Assembly (NCBI RefSeq): GCF_004698125.1
Contig: NZ_ML214297.1
Span: forward strand, 434,001 to 498,000
Direction of reading: 5' to 3'
DNA from: Halosimplex halophilum
GTDB taxonomy: Archaea; Halobacteriota; Halobacteria; Halobacteriales; Haloarculaceae
Length of the DNA: 64,000 nucleotides
Position numbers and translations under genes: made by a program. Positions within the stretch are counted from its first letter, which is position 1; every line of letters begins with the position of its first letter. This document shows positions 18,129 through 26,478 of this stretch, one piece after another. The notes below the pieces were generated by a model. That model worked only from the letters and a program-made list of their open reading frames with translations. It was not told the DNA's origin and ran no database searches.

Positions 18129-18181
18129 CATATACCGTCGAGGGCGTTCCCGACCCCCCGGAACCACCGCGAATCGATTCG
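18129..18181 (-). promoter_or_regulatory. nos operon promoter with palindromic operator candidate
   Basis: On the minus strand GGTATATGAG (18127-18136) lies about 30 nt before the halocyanin ATG and is the probable TATA box. A perfect 12-bp palindrome CGAATCGATTCG sits at 18170-18181, about 35-45 bp further upstream, a plausible activator site. Anaerobic control by a redox regulator of the NarO kind is an inference. Confidence 0.5.
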
Positions 18182-18189
18182 GCTGCCGT

Positions 18190-18205
18190 TTATAAATCCA
18201 ACCGC
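18190..18205 (-). repeat. Second copy of the 16-bp motif found upstream of dnaK
   Basis: GCGGTTGGATTTATAA on the minus strand, identical to 5851-5866. Here it is 90-105 nt upstream of the halocyanin ATG, just beyond the 12-bp palindrome. It could be a distal promoter. Confidence 0.4.
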
Positions 18206-18263
18206 GGCCGGGGGTCCGACCGCCGTGCGACAGCCACCACCACACCGTCCGGAGAGAGACGAG

Positions 18264-18273
18264 TTTTTATACC
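18264..18273 (+). promoter_or_regulatory. TATA box for tRNA-Glu
   Basis: TTTTTATACC lies 41-50 nt upstream of the mature tRNA 5' end at 18314, leaving room for a short 5' leader. Confidence 0.5.
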
Positions 18274-18313
18274 ACGAGTGCAATCTCCCGAGTGCGACGC
18301 GCGGCCGACACGG

Positions 18314-18388
18314 GCTCCGTTGGTGTAGTCCGGCCAATCATTTCGGCCTTTCGAGCCGATGACCTGGGTTCAAATCCCAGACGGAGCA
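18314..18388 (+). tRNA. tRNA-Glu (anticodon TTC)
   Basis: A complete cloverleaf is visible: acceptor GCTCCGT pairs with ACGGAGC, followed by the discriminator A. The D arm contains GTGTAGTCCGGCCAATCA. The anticodon stem TCGGC/GCCGA closes the loop CTTTCGA with anticodon TTC. The T arm is CTGGGTTCAAATCCCAG. CCA is not encoded and there is no intron. About 190 bases follow before the next gene and hold only its promoter (CTATACTTAC near 18538-18547). Confidence 0.95.
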
Positions 18389-18575
18389 TTCTCCGGGGTG
18401 CGAACCGGCGAGCGACGGCTTTCTGTTGGATCCCCGACGGGTCGAGGGGGGCTGCCGAACCGGTGAGTCGGGAGTCGGTCGAGCCCGCGGGTCGCCGGTA
18501 AGTGGGGGTTGTCCGGCCGATACGACCGATAGGCCGGCTATACTTACAACCGGTTCGGGTCAACCCGTCGACGCC

Positions 18576-19682
18576 ATGCCCTCCGCTCGACAGGCGGCGC
18601 TGGCCGTTCTCGCGCTCTCGGCGCTTCTCGTCGCCGGGGCGGTCGCAGTCGGTCTCTCCTGGGGGACCGACTCCGTCCGCCGGGGCGGGATCCCGGACCG
18701 CGTGAGCGACGCGCCCGTGAACGCGTCGGCGATCTCGGTCGAGTTCACGCGGACGGACAACTCGACGATGCTGCGCTACAACTCCCACGACGCGGTGGTG
18801 TTCGACGACTCGGCGGACGCGTACCACCTGCTCGTCCACAACTCGAACCGCCGGCGGATCCTCCTGCGGTCGGTCGAGCCGGAGCTCCCGACGAACGCGA
18901 GCGGCTGGGAGCCGGTCGAGCTGACGGTCAACGGGCGCAACCCGGGCGGGTCGATCGATACGGCCGTGGAGGTGAACGGGACCTACTACGCCTACCAGGA
19001 CGGCCAGGTGTACACGTCGACGACACTCGCCGCCGAGAAGTGGACCCACCGGAGCGACTCCCCGCCGGGCCAGGACCACGGGGTCTACTACGACACGGCG
19101 ACCGGACGCTTCCACCTGTTCTACGAGGCGGGCGACAGGGAGGACCACTCGGGGCTCGCGATCGGCCACGCCACGAGCCCGAACGGCGTCACCGACTGGA
19201 CGGTCCGCCCCCCGGTCTACAACACGTCGGGCCGCTACAAGGTGGGGGACTTCGAGGTGGTCGAACAGGACGGGGTCTACTTCATGTTCGGCGACTACAC
19301 GACCGACCACCCGCAGTACAGCGTCTCTGTGTGGGCGAATGACGACCTCTACACGAACTTCACGCGGGTCGACACCGTGATGGCGCCCAGCGGCAACGAC
19401 TCGGCGACCCTGGACGGGTACGGCATCCAGGACGCCGACGTCGTCAGGGTCGGCTCGGACGGCCGGTACGTGATGTTCGCCCACGGCCACACCGGCGAGA
19501 CGGGGCCGCGCTACCTCCACACCTTCACCGGCCGGATCCGCGTCGGCGAGCGCGCCCTCGCGTCGAACGACACCACCTCCGCGCCGAACGGAACCGACGA
19601 CGCCAGCGGGACCGACCAGCCGCACGACGCCCGGCGACCGGGTACTCGAATCGACGGCGGACCCGGTGACCGGCCGGCCTGA
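18576..19682 (+). CDS. Secreted beta-propeller protein, glycoside-hydrolase-like
   Basis: This 368-residue protein has an N-terminal hydrophobic signal or anchor (about 8-28) and then repeated blade-like motifs with Asp, Trp and Tyr: YHLLVHNSNRRRILL, YYAYQDGQVYTS, GVYYDTATGRFHLFYEA and FEVVEQDGVYFMFGDYTT. The pattern recalls five-bladed propellers of the GH43/GH32/GH130 type. An acidic catalytic pair is possible but cannot be assigned. The tail is Ser/Asp/Thr-rich. Many Asn-x-Thr/Ser sequons suggest N-glycosylation. A membrane GT-like gene follows 40 nt downstream. Confidence 0.65.
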   Translation: MPSARQAALAVLALSALLVAGAVAVGLSWGTDSVRRGGIPDRVSDAPVNASAISVEFTRTDNSTMLRYNSHDAVVFDDSADAYHLLVHNSNRRRILLRSVEPELPTNASGWEPVELTVNGRNPGGSIDTAVEVNGTYYAYQDGQVYTSTTLAAEKWTHRSDSPPGQDHGVYYDTATGRFHLFYEAGDREDHSGLAIGHATSPNGVTDWTVRPPVYNTSGRYKVGDFEVVEQDGVYFMFGDYTTDHPQYSVSVWANDDLYTNFTRVDTVMAPSGNDSATLDGYGIQDADVVRVGSDGRYVMFAHGHTGETGPRYLHTFTGRIRVGERALASNDTTSAPNGTDDASGTDQPHDARRPGTRIDGGPGDRPA

Positions 19683-19722
19683 ACACCCGTCCCCCACCCG
19701 ACCCCCGAACACGTCCCCACCG

Positions 19723-20877
19723 ATGCCCCTCCACAGAACCGCCCTCGGCCGGTCGATCGGACGACGGATCGGTCGCACGCACGCGCTCGTGTTCGCGGTC
19801 GCGCTCGCGCTGCGAGCGTGGCTGTGGTCCCGGACCGGATCGCTCGTCGTCCGGGACGCCCACCGCTACATCGAGTGGTGCGGCCAGCTCTCGGCGTCGA
19901 CGCTGTTCGGGAGCCGGGCGCTCGTCTACTCGGGGTACTGGCTGCCCTACTGCGGCTGGCTGCGGGCCACGGGCGAGTTCGTCGACGGCTGGGTGGCGCT
20001 CCAGGTGGTCCTCTCGGCGCTCGCGTGCGTGCTCGTCTGCGAGACGGCGCGGCTGCTCGTCGACGCGCGGGCCGGGCTGGTCGCCGGCCTCCTCCTGGCC
20101 GTCCAGTGGGAGGTGTACAAGTGGGTCGTCAGGCCCCAGTCGGAGTTCATGCTCGCGTTCGCCGTGGCGCTGGCGCTGTGGCGCCTCACCGCGTATCACC
20201 TGTCGGCGACCCGGCGGAACCGCGTCCTCGCGCTGGCCGCGCTGGGGTTCGTCGCGCTCGTCCGGCCGAACGGGCTGGTCATCGTCCTCGGATACCTCGC
20301 CTACGACTTCCTCCCGGCGTCGAGCGGCCGGCGGCTGAACCTCTTCTTTCCGGCCCCGGTGAACGTCGCGCTCGCGGGCGCGCTCGGCTCGTTCGCCCTC
20401 TACCGGCTGTCGTTCGGGCTGTACCACGGGAACACGGTCCTGTCGCCGTGGAAGGAGGGGGTCGTGATCACGCCCGAGCGGTTCGTCTACGACTACACGC
20501 CCGCCCCCGCCGACGGCGTCGTCGAGTTCCTCGTCCGCAACGCCGAACACGTCGTCGCCATCGCCGGACTGCGCGGGCTCTGGTTCTTCGCGCCGGTACT
20601 GCCCGGCTGGTCGGTCGCCCACGCGGTCAAGACGGGGGTCACCCTGACGCCGCTGACGGTGCTCGGACTGCTGGGCGTCTACAGGGCCGCCCGGACGGAC
20701 CGGGAGCTCCTGGTGCTGTGGGGGACCCCGCTGGCGATGGTCGTCCTGACCGCGATGGCCGTCTGGGTCGCCGGCTGGCGCAACTTCCTGGGGCCCGCCG
20801 CGGTCGTCTACGCGCTGTTCGCGGGCTACTTCGTCTCGGCGGCGGGTCGTTCTCGCCGGGTCCCGCTCCCGGACTGA
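19723..20877 (+). CDS. Integral membrane protein, GT-C glycosyltransferase-like
   Basis: This 384-residue protein has about 9-10 membrane segments. After the first segment an external loop carries VRDAHRYIEWCGQLSAS, with the Asp expected for GT-C enzymes (GT39/ArnT-like) that use lipid-linked sugars. The later VALVRPNGLVIVLGYLAY is also typical of that superfamily. The start at 19723 is chosen because the in-frame upstream region lies in the tail of the previous gene. It probably forms a unit with the secreted protein encoded before it. The substrate is unknown. Confidence 0.65.
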   Translation: MPLHRTALGRSIGRRIGRTHALVFAVALALRAWLWSRTGSLVVRDAHRYIEWCGQLSASTLFGSRALVYSGYWLPYCGWLRATGEFVDGWVALQVVLSALACVLVCETARLLVDARAGLVAGLLLAVQWEVYKWVVRPQSEFMLAFAVALALWRLTAYHLSATRRNRVLALAALGFVALVRPNGLVIVLGYLAYDFLPASSGRRLNLFFPAPVNVALAGALGSFALYRLSFGLYHGNTVLSPWKEGVVITPERFVYDYTPAPADGVVEFLVRNAEHVVAIAGLRGLWFFAPVLPGWSVAHAVKTGVTLTPLTVLGLLGVYRAARTDRELLVLWGTPLAMVVLTAMAVWVAGWRNFLGPAAVVYALFAGYFVSAAGRSRRVPLPD

Positions 20878-20900
20878 CCGCGTCGGCGGGTCGTCGCCGG

Positions 20901-21944
20901 TCAGGAGTCGCGGTTCCACTCGACCTCGGTCACGTCGTCGGTCTCCCGGAGGATGAACGGGCCGATCGAGAGCGTGTGCTGGGTCACCGTCGCGATCCGC
21001 ATGACGTAGGAGAGCAAGATTAGAAACGGGACGACGGCGACGGTGGCCGCGACCGCCACGACCAGCGCCAGCGTCTCGACGCCGAAGACGGTCGCGCCGT
21101 AGGTGGCGTCGTCGAAGAAGACGATCATGACCGCAGACACCAGCAGCGCGGGGATCGACGCCACGAGGATCTGCCGGGAGAGGTTGATCAGCTCCCACTG
21201 GAAGTACAGCGTCTTGAAGTGCTCGCGCGCGGGCCCGAACAGCTGTAACACCTCGATCAGCCCGTCGAGCGCCTCGGTGCCCTCCTCGCCGAGGTCGTCG
21301 CCGTACTGTTCGCGGATCCGGCGGGCGGTGAAGATCTTCCAGGAGTAGTTGAAGTTCAGCGCCGAGGAGATCACGTCGAACTCGCCGAACCGGGCGTCGT
21401 CCAGCCCCGCAGAGACCCCGCCGGCGTTCTCGACGAGGCTGTCGGTCAGGTCCGCGACCTCCGAGGCGACCTCGCTGTCGCCCGACCCGGGGACCGCCTC
21501 GCGCAGCTCCTCGGCGCGGTCGCCCGACACCTGGACGAGCGCGCGGAGGAACTGCGCGGGCCGCGAGGGGCTGACCGACGCCTCGATGACCTCGGCCACG
21601 TCCCGGCGAAACTCCATGGCGCCCTCCATGCGCTCGCGCTGGTCCTCGGCGGCGCCCAGCTCCTGGGAGAGGACGAGCTGGTTCAGCGTCAACACGAGCG
21701 TAACGCCGGTGATCGTCGCGGTGAGAAAGCCCTGGAACAGCGTGTCGACGGAGTCGCCCGTCCCGATGGCGTTCTCGGCCGTCGGGGAGAGATAGCCCGC
21801 GCCGACCAGCGCGAGGAAGACGAGGGTCACCAGGATGCCGGCCACGAGCCAGCGGTCGGCCTCGAGGAGGACCCACAGCTTCCACCGGCTCTGGTCGGCC
21901 CGCTCGCGCAAGCGGTCGCTCGGCGCGTCCCCGTCCCCGGCCAT
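20901..21944 (-). CDS. Four-TM haloarchaeal membrane protein, unknown function
   Basis: This 347-residue protein has two N-terminal membrane segments (about 32-52 and 72-92), a cytoplasmic middle domain (about 95-260) and two C-terminal segments (about 265-287 and 292-315). The middle begins LNQLVLSQELGAAEDQRERMEGAMEFRRDV. This architecture recalls other haloarchaeal DUFs, and I do not recognise a catalytic motif. It is convergent with the GT-like gene and separated from the next minus-strand gene by 90 nt. Confidence 0.75.
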   Translation of the reverse strand: MAGDGDAPSDRLRERADQSRWKLWVLLEADRWLVAGILVTLVFLALVGAGYLSPTAENAIGTGDSVDTLFQGFLTATITGVTLVLTLNQLVLSQELGAAEDQRERMEGAMEFRRDVAEVIEASVSPSRPAQFLRALVQVSGDRAEELREAVPGSGDSEVASEVADLTDSLVENAGGVSAGLDDARFGEFDVISSALNFNYSWKIFTARRIREQYGDDLGEEGTEALDGLIEVLQLFGPAREHFKTLYFQWELINLSRQILVASIPALLVSAVMIVFFDDATYGATVFGVETLALVVAVAATVAVVPFLILLSYVMRIATVTQHTLSIGPFILRETDDVTEVEWNRDS

Positions 21945-22034
21945 GCGACCGGATACTCGCGGCGGTCCCGAAAAGACACCGGTCGCGGCGGTCGGGAAAA
22001 CACCGGCGACGCCGCCCGACGGCGCCGTCGGCGT

Positions 22035-22334
22035 CTAGGCGTGTTCGAGCCGGTAGGGCCAGTAGTCGGCCTCGCGCAGCGCCGCGCCGACGGCCTTGTG
22101 GAAGTCGGGGAAGTCCGCGAACTCCTCCTGGTCGACGTGCTCGAAGATCTCGGAGACGCTGACGACCGTCTCGTAGTCGATGCGGATCGGGTGGTCGCCG
22201 AACTCCGAGACGAACTCCGACTGCGTGAGCGGGAAGTCCTCGCCCTCGTCGATCTTCTTGGCGAGCACCGCCTGCCCGTACTTGCGGCGCCCCTCGCTGC
22301 CCTCGTCCCCGTCGGGGTCGTGCGGCCAGTCCAT
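22035..22334 (-). CDS. DUF5785 family protein
   Basis: This 99-residue acidic protein starts MDWPHDPDGDEGSEGRRKYGQ, which I recall as the conserved start of haloarchaeal DUF5785. It has no membrane segment or cysteine cluster. The frame is open to 22475, but the ATG at 22334 carries the family start. It is divergent from the GNAT gene with a 103-nt intergenic region. The function is unknown. Confidence 0.78.
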   Translation of the reverse strand: MDWPHDPDGDEGSEGRRKYGQAVLAKKIDEGEDFPLTQSEFVSEFGDHPIRIDYETVVSVSEIFEHVDQEEFADFPDFHKAVGAALREADYWPYRLEHA

Positions 22335-22437
22335 ACCCGGACGTGCGGACGAATCACGCAAAAGGATTTCTCTCTCCGTGCGACACCTCGTCGCACGCGG
22401 GGACAAAGCCCTTGCCGGCCGACCGCGACCTCCGGCC

Positions 22438-22986
22438 ATGCCAGGCGCGCGCATCGCGGAGGGGGACAGTGTCACGCTCCGGACCGTCGAGAAAGAGGAC
22501 GTGCCGTTTCTGCAGCGCGCGGGCGCGAACCCCGAGATTCGCTACCCGCTGGGTAACCCGCTGCGGAACCGGGAAGCGATCGACGTCGACGAGGCGGACG
22601 GCACCGACCGGCTGCTCGTCTGTCTCGACGGCGAGGACGCCGGCCCCGGCCGACCCGACGAGGGCGAGACGCGCCGCATCGGCGCCGTGAGCGTCGAGGG
22701 CGTCGACTACCGCCGGCCGGAACTGGGCTACTGGCTGATTCCAGAGGTCCACGGCCGGGGGTACGGGACGGAGGCGGTCGGGCTGGCGATCGACTACGCC
22801 TTCCGCTCGTACGACAAACCGGCCGTCGGCGCGGGCGCGTTCGACCACAACGACGCCTCGCGGGGCCTGCTGGAGTCGCTGGGTTTCGTCGAGGAGGGGC
22901 GGCGCCGGAAGTTCATGTTCGTCGACGGCGCCCACCGCGACATGGTCCGGTACGGGCTGCTCCGCGAGGAGTGGCGCGACGGGTGA
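22438..22986 (+). CDS. GNAT family N-acetyltransferase
   Basis: This 182-residue acetyl-CoA-dependent acetyltransferase is of the RimJ/RimL-like type. Residues 8-25 (GDSVTLRTVEKEDVPFLQ) form the first strand-helix. The acetyl-CoA binding motif A is EVHGRGYGTEAVGLAIDYAF near 98-117. N-D-A-S-R in FDHNDASRGLLESLGF is the typical motif B region. Its substrate, either a ribosomal protein N-terminus or a small molecule, cannot be told from sequence. Confidence 0.88.
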   Translation: MPGARIAEGDSVTLRTVEKEDVPFLQRAGANPEIRYPLGNPLRNREAIDVDEADGTDRLLVCLDGEDAGPGRPDEGETRRIGAVSVEGVDYRRPELGYWLIPEVHGRGYGTEAVGLAIDYAFRSYDKPAVGAGAFDHNDASRGLLESLGFVEEGRRRKFMFVDGAHRDMVRYGLLREEWRDG

Positions 22987-23074
22987 GGCGGGCCGTGCTC
23001 TCCACGCGACAGCCCGTTGTCGGTGGCGTGTCGCGATCGGGGCGCTTAATCGGTTCAAACCCGTAGGCCGGGCG

Positions 23075-26002
23075 ATGACAGACGCCGGAGCGACCGGTGA
23101 GGCCGACGCCGAGGCCCCGGGCGAGCCGCGCTCGGGCGACGCCGACGGAGCCGACACCGGCGGATCCGACCCGACTTCGGGCGACCCGGGCGCGTTCACC
23201 GCGCTGGGGTCGGAGGTCCGGGCGGCGCTCTCCGAGCGGGGGTTCGCGACGCCGACGGAGCCACAGCGCGAGGCGATCCCGCCGCTGGTCGACGGCGAGG
23301 ACGTCCTCGTCGTCGCGCCGACGGGGACCGGCAAGACCGAGACGGCGATGCTCCCCGTCCTCGACGCCCTCGAAGGCGAGGAGCGGTTCGGCATCGGCGC
23401 GCTGTACGTCACGCCGCTGCGGGCCCTGAACCGGGACATGCGCGAGCGCCTGAAGTGGTGGGGCGAGCGGCTGGACCTGGACGTGCAGGTCCGCCACGGC
23501 GACACGACCGACTACCAGCGCCAGCAGCAGGCCGACGACCCGCCCGACGTGCTCGTGACGACCCCCGAGACGCTGCAGGCGATGCTCACCGGGTCGAAGC
23601 TCCGGACCGCCCTCGCCGACGTGGACCACGTCGTCGTCGACGAGGTCCACGAACTCGCCGTCTCGAAGCGGGGCGCCCAGCTGACCGTCGGGCTCGAACG
23701 ACTGGTCGAACTCGCCGACGACTTCCAGCGGATCGGGCTCTCGGCGACCGTCGGCGACCCCGACGAGGTCGGCCGCTTCCTCACTGGGGATCGGGGCTGC
23801 TCGGTCGTCGAGATCGACGTGGGCAGCCGCCTCGACGTGCGCGTCCGCTCGCCCGAGGTCCGGGAGGAGGACGAGCGCCTCGCCGGCGAGCTGATGACCG
23901 AACCCGACTTCGCGAGCCACGTCCGCTACATCACCGAACTCGTTGACGAGTACGAGTCGACGCTGATCTTCGTCAACACCCGTCAACTCGCGGAGGCGCT
24001 GGGCTCGCGGTTCAAGGAACTCGACGCGGACATCGGCGTCCACCACGGCTCGCTCGCCAAGGAGTCACGCATCGAGGTGGAGGACCGGTTCAAGGCCGGG
24101 GAACTGGACGGGCTGCTCTGCACCTCCTCGATGGAGCTGGGGATCGACGTGGGCCACGTCGACCACGTGGTCCAGTACAACAGCCCGCGGCAGGTGACGC
24201 GGCTGCTCCAGCGCGTCGGCCGCGCGGGCCACCGCCGCGACCAGGTCTCCCGGGGGACCGTCGTGACGACCCACCCCGACGACACGCTGGAGGCGCTCGC
24301 CATCGCCCGCAAGGCCCGCGCGGGCGAGGTCGAGTCCGCCGACATCCACGACGGCAGCCTCGACACCGTCGCCAACCAGGTCGCCGGGGTCGTCATGGAC
24401 TTCGGCGAGGTACGGGCGATGCGGGCCTACGAGATCATCACCCGGGCGTACCCGTTCCGCGACCTCTCCGAGCGGGCGTTCGAGTCCGTCGTCCGCGAAC
24501 TGGCGGGCAACAAGGTCGTCTGGCTGGAGGAGGACAGCGACGAGATCCAGAAGCGGGGCGGGACCTGGCAGTACTTCTATCACAACCTCTCGATGATCCC
24601 CGACGAGGCGACCTACACCGTCGAGGACGTGGCCAGCGGCCGCGACGTGGGGACCTTAGACGAGCGGTTCGTCGTCAACTTCGCGACGCCCGGGGAGATC
24701 TTCATCCAGCGCGGCGAGATGTGGCGCATCACCGAGATCGACGAGGAGGAGGAGACCGTCACGGTCTCGCCGGTCGAGGACCCCGGCGGGGAAGTCCCCT
24801 CCTGGACCGGCCAGGAGATCCCCGTCCCCTGCGGCGTCGCCCAGGAGGTCGGCGAGATGCGCGGGGTCGCCGGCCGACAGCTCCAGCAGGGGGCGAGCGT
24901 CGACTCGGTCGCCCGGGAGTTCACCGCCCGCTACGACGGCGACGCCGACACGATAGCGGTGGGACTCGAACAGCTGGCCGACCACGACCCCGACCACCCG
25001 ATCCCGACCGACGAGACGGTCCTGATCGAGTTCCGCGGGCGGGAACTCGTCGTCAACGCCGCCTTCGGCCACAAGATCAACGAGACGCTCGGACGCTTGC
25101 TCTCGGCGCTGCTGGGCCAGGCCACCGGCTCGTCGGTCGGGATGGAGATCGACCCCTACCGGATCGAACTGGAGGTGCCCCGCACCGCCTCGGCGACCGA
25201 CGCGCTGGGGGTGCTGGAGGACACCGACCCCGACCACGTCGCCGAACTCGTCGAGCTCTCCCTGAAGAACGCCGACTCGCTGAAGTTCAAGGTGGCCCAG
25301 GTGGCGACGAAGTTCGGCGCGCTGAAGCGCTGGCGCGGCCGCGGGTCGAGCGACCGGTTCGGCCGCGACCGGCTGATGGACGCGCTGGAGGACACGCCGG
25401 TCTACGACGAGGCCGTCCGCGAGATCCTCCACGAGGAACTGGACGTTGACGGGGCCAGCGAGGTCCTCGAACGGGTCCAGTCGGGCGACCTCTCGGTCGA
25501 GTTGCTCGGCGACCGGACCCCGATCGGCCTCGGCGGGCGCAGCGCCGGCCAGGAGTTGCTCTCGCCGGACCACGCCGACGCGAGCGTCATCCAGACCGTC
25601 AAAGAGCGGATCCGGAACGACCGGATGATCCTCTTCTGTCTCCACTGCCAGGACTGGAAGCGCAAGAAGCCGGTCAAGCGGATCCGGGACCAGCCGGAGT
25701 GTCCCGAGTGCGGGTCCACCCGGATCGCCGCGCTCAATCCGTGGGCGGACGAGGTGGTATCGGCCGTGAAGGCGACGGACAAGGACGACGAACAGGAGAA
25801 GATGACCGAGAAGGCCTACAAGTCGGCGAGTCTCGTCCAGAGCCACGGCAAGCGAGCCGTGATCGCGCTGGCCGCCCGCGGCGTCGGTCCGCGCAACGCC
25901 GCCCGGATCATCAACAAACTGCGGGAGGACGAGGACGAGTTCTACCGGGACATCCTCCGCCGCGAGCGCGAGTACGCGCGCACCCGGAGCTTCTGGGACT
26001 GA
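23075..26002 (+). CDS. Lhr-type DEAD/DEAH helicase with C-terminal zinc ribbon
   Basis: This large superfamily 2 helicase has 975 residues. After an acidic tail of about 45 residues come motif I (APTGTGKTE), motif Ia (TPLRALNRDM), motif II (DEVHEL), motif III (SATV) and motif VI (QRVGRAGHRRDQ). The winged-helix and Lhr C-terminal domains fill about 400-850. Near 850-890 a zinc ribbon is visible: CLHC then, 18 residues on, CPECG. Lhr proteins act in DNA or RNA repair and processing. A TATA-like GCTTAATC near 23044 sits about 30 nt ahead of the ATG. Confidence 0.88.
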   Translation: MTDAGATGEADAEAPGEPRSGDADGADTGGSDPTSGDPGAFTALGSEVRAALSERGFATPTEPQREAIPPLVDGEDVLVVAPTGTGKTETAMLPVLDALEGEERFGIGALYVTPLRALNRDMRERLKWWGERLDLDVQVRHGDTTDYQRQQQADDPPDVLVTTPETLQAMLTGSKLRTALADVDHVVVDEVHELAVSKRGAQLTVGLERLVELADDFQRIGLSATVGDPDEVGRFLTGDRGCSVVEIDVGSRLDVRVRSPEVREEDERLAGELMTEPDFASHVRYITELVDEYESTLIFVNTRQLAEALGSRFKELDADIGVHHGSLAKESRIEVEDRFKAGELDGLLCTSSMELGIDVGHVDHVVQYNSPRQVTRLLQRVGRAGHRRDQVSRGTVVTTHPDDTLEALAIARKARAGEVESADIHDGSLDTVANQVAGVVMDFGEVRAMRAYEIITRAYPFRDLSERAFESVVRELAGNKVVWLEEDSDEIQKRGGTWQYFYHNLSMIPDEATYTVEDVASGRDVGTLDERFVVNFATPGEIFIQRGEMWRITEIDEEEETVTVSPVEDPGGEVPSWTGQEIPVPCGVAQEVGEMRGVAGRQLQQGASVDSVAREFTARYDGDADTIAVGLEQLADHDPDHPIPTDETVLIEFRGRELVVNAAFGHKINETLGRLLSALLGQATGSSVGMEIDPYRIELEVPRTASATDALGVLEDTDPDHVAELVELSLKNADSLKFKVAQVATKFGALKRWRGRGSSDRFGRDRLMDALEDTPVYDEAVREILHEELDVDGASEVLERVQSGDLSVELLGDRTPIGLGGRSAGQELLSPDHADASVIQTVKERIRNDRMILFCLHCQDWKRKKPVKRIRDQPECPECGSTRIAALNPWADEVVSAVKATDKDDEQEKMTEKAYKSASLVQSHGKRAVIALAARGVGPRNAARIINKLREDEDEFYRDILRREREYARTRSFWD

Positions 26003-26119
26003 GGGGCGGTTCCCGGTCCGGGCGAGACCCGGTGGCGTGTCCGCCGAGAGTGGGACAACCGGCGGACGGCACCAGGATCGGCGTCGGACTTAAGCGGACG
26101 CGGGTCCCACGCGCGAACG

Positions 26120-26311
26120 ATGCCATCCTACTCGGTCGAACTCCCGGAGGGCGAGGAACAGGGGATCCGCATCGAGTGCGACGAACACGGCGAGTGGACG
26201 GAACTGCCGGCGGACCGCCGCAGCGGGGCCTTCTACTGCGAGGGCTGCGGCCGCGAACTCGAAGTCGGTCTCAACACCGAGGACTGGCGCGACCTCGCCG
26301 AGATGTGCTGA
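26120..26311 (+). CDS. Small zinc-finger-like protein
   Basis: This 63-residue acidic protein contains ECDEHGEW (about 19-26) and YCEGCGRELEV (about 40-50). Together Cys, His and CxxC may bind zinc. A TATA-like GACTTAAGC near 26087-26095 lies about 25-33 nt before the ATG, which supports a real leaderless gene. The family is haloarchaeal and unnamed to me. It follows the Lhr gene on the same strand after 117 bases. The 167 bases after it hold the next promoter. Confidence 0.75.
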   Translation: MPSYSVELPEGEEQGIRIECDEHGEWTELPADRRSGAFYCEGCGRELEVGLNTEDWRDLAEMC

Positions 26312-26478
26312 GCGGCGGCCCCGGCCGGGGACCGACGAGCGGACCGGTAGCGACTCCGTACGGCGGTCGGTGACTGGGCCGCCGCCGGTCGCTCACGACC
26401 GGCGGAACAAGCGGCGAATCTGTGGCGGACCGGCCCCTTTTTAGCCGGCCCTGGCTAACAGGCGCGACAGTCGAACCC

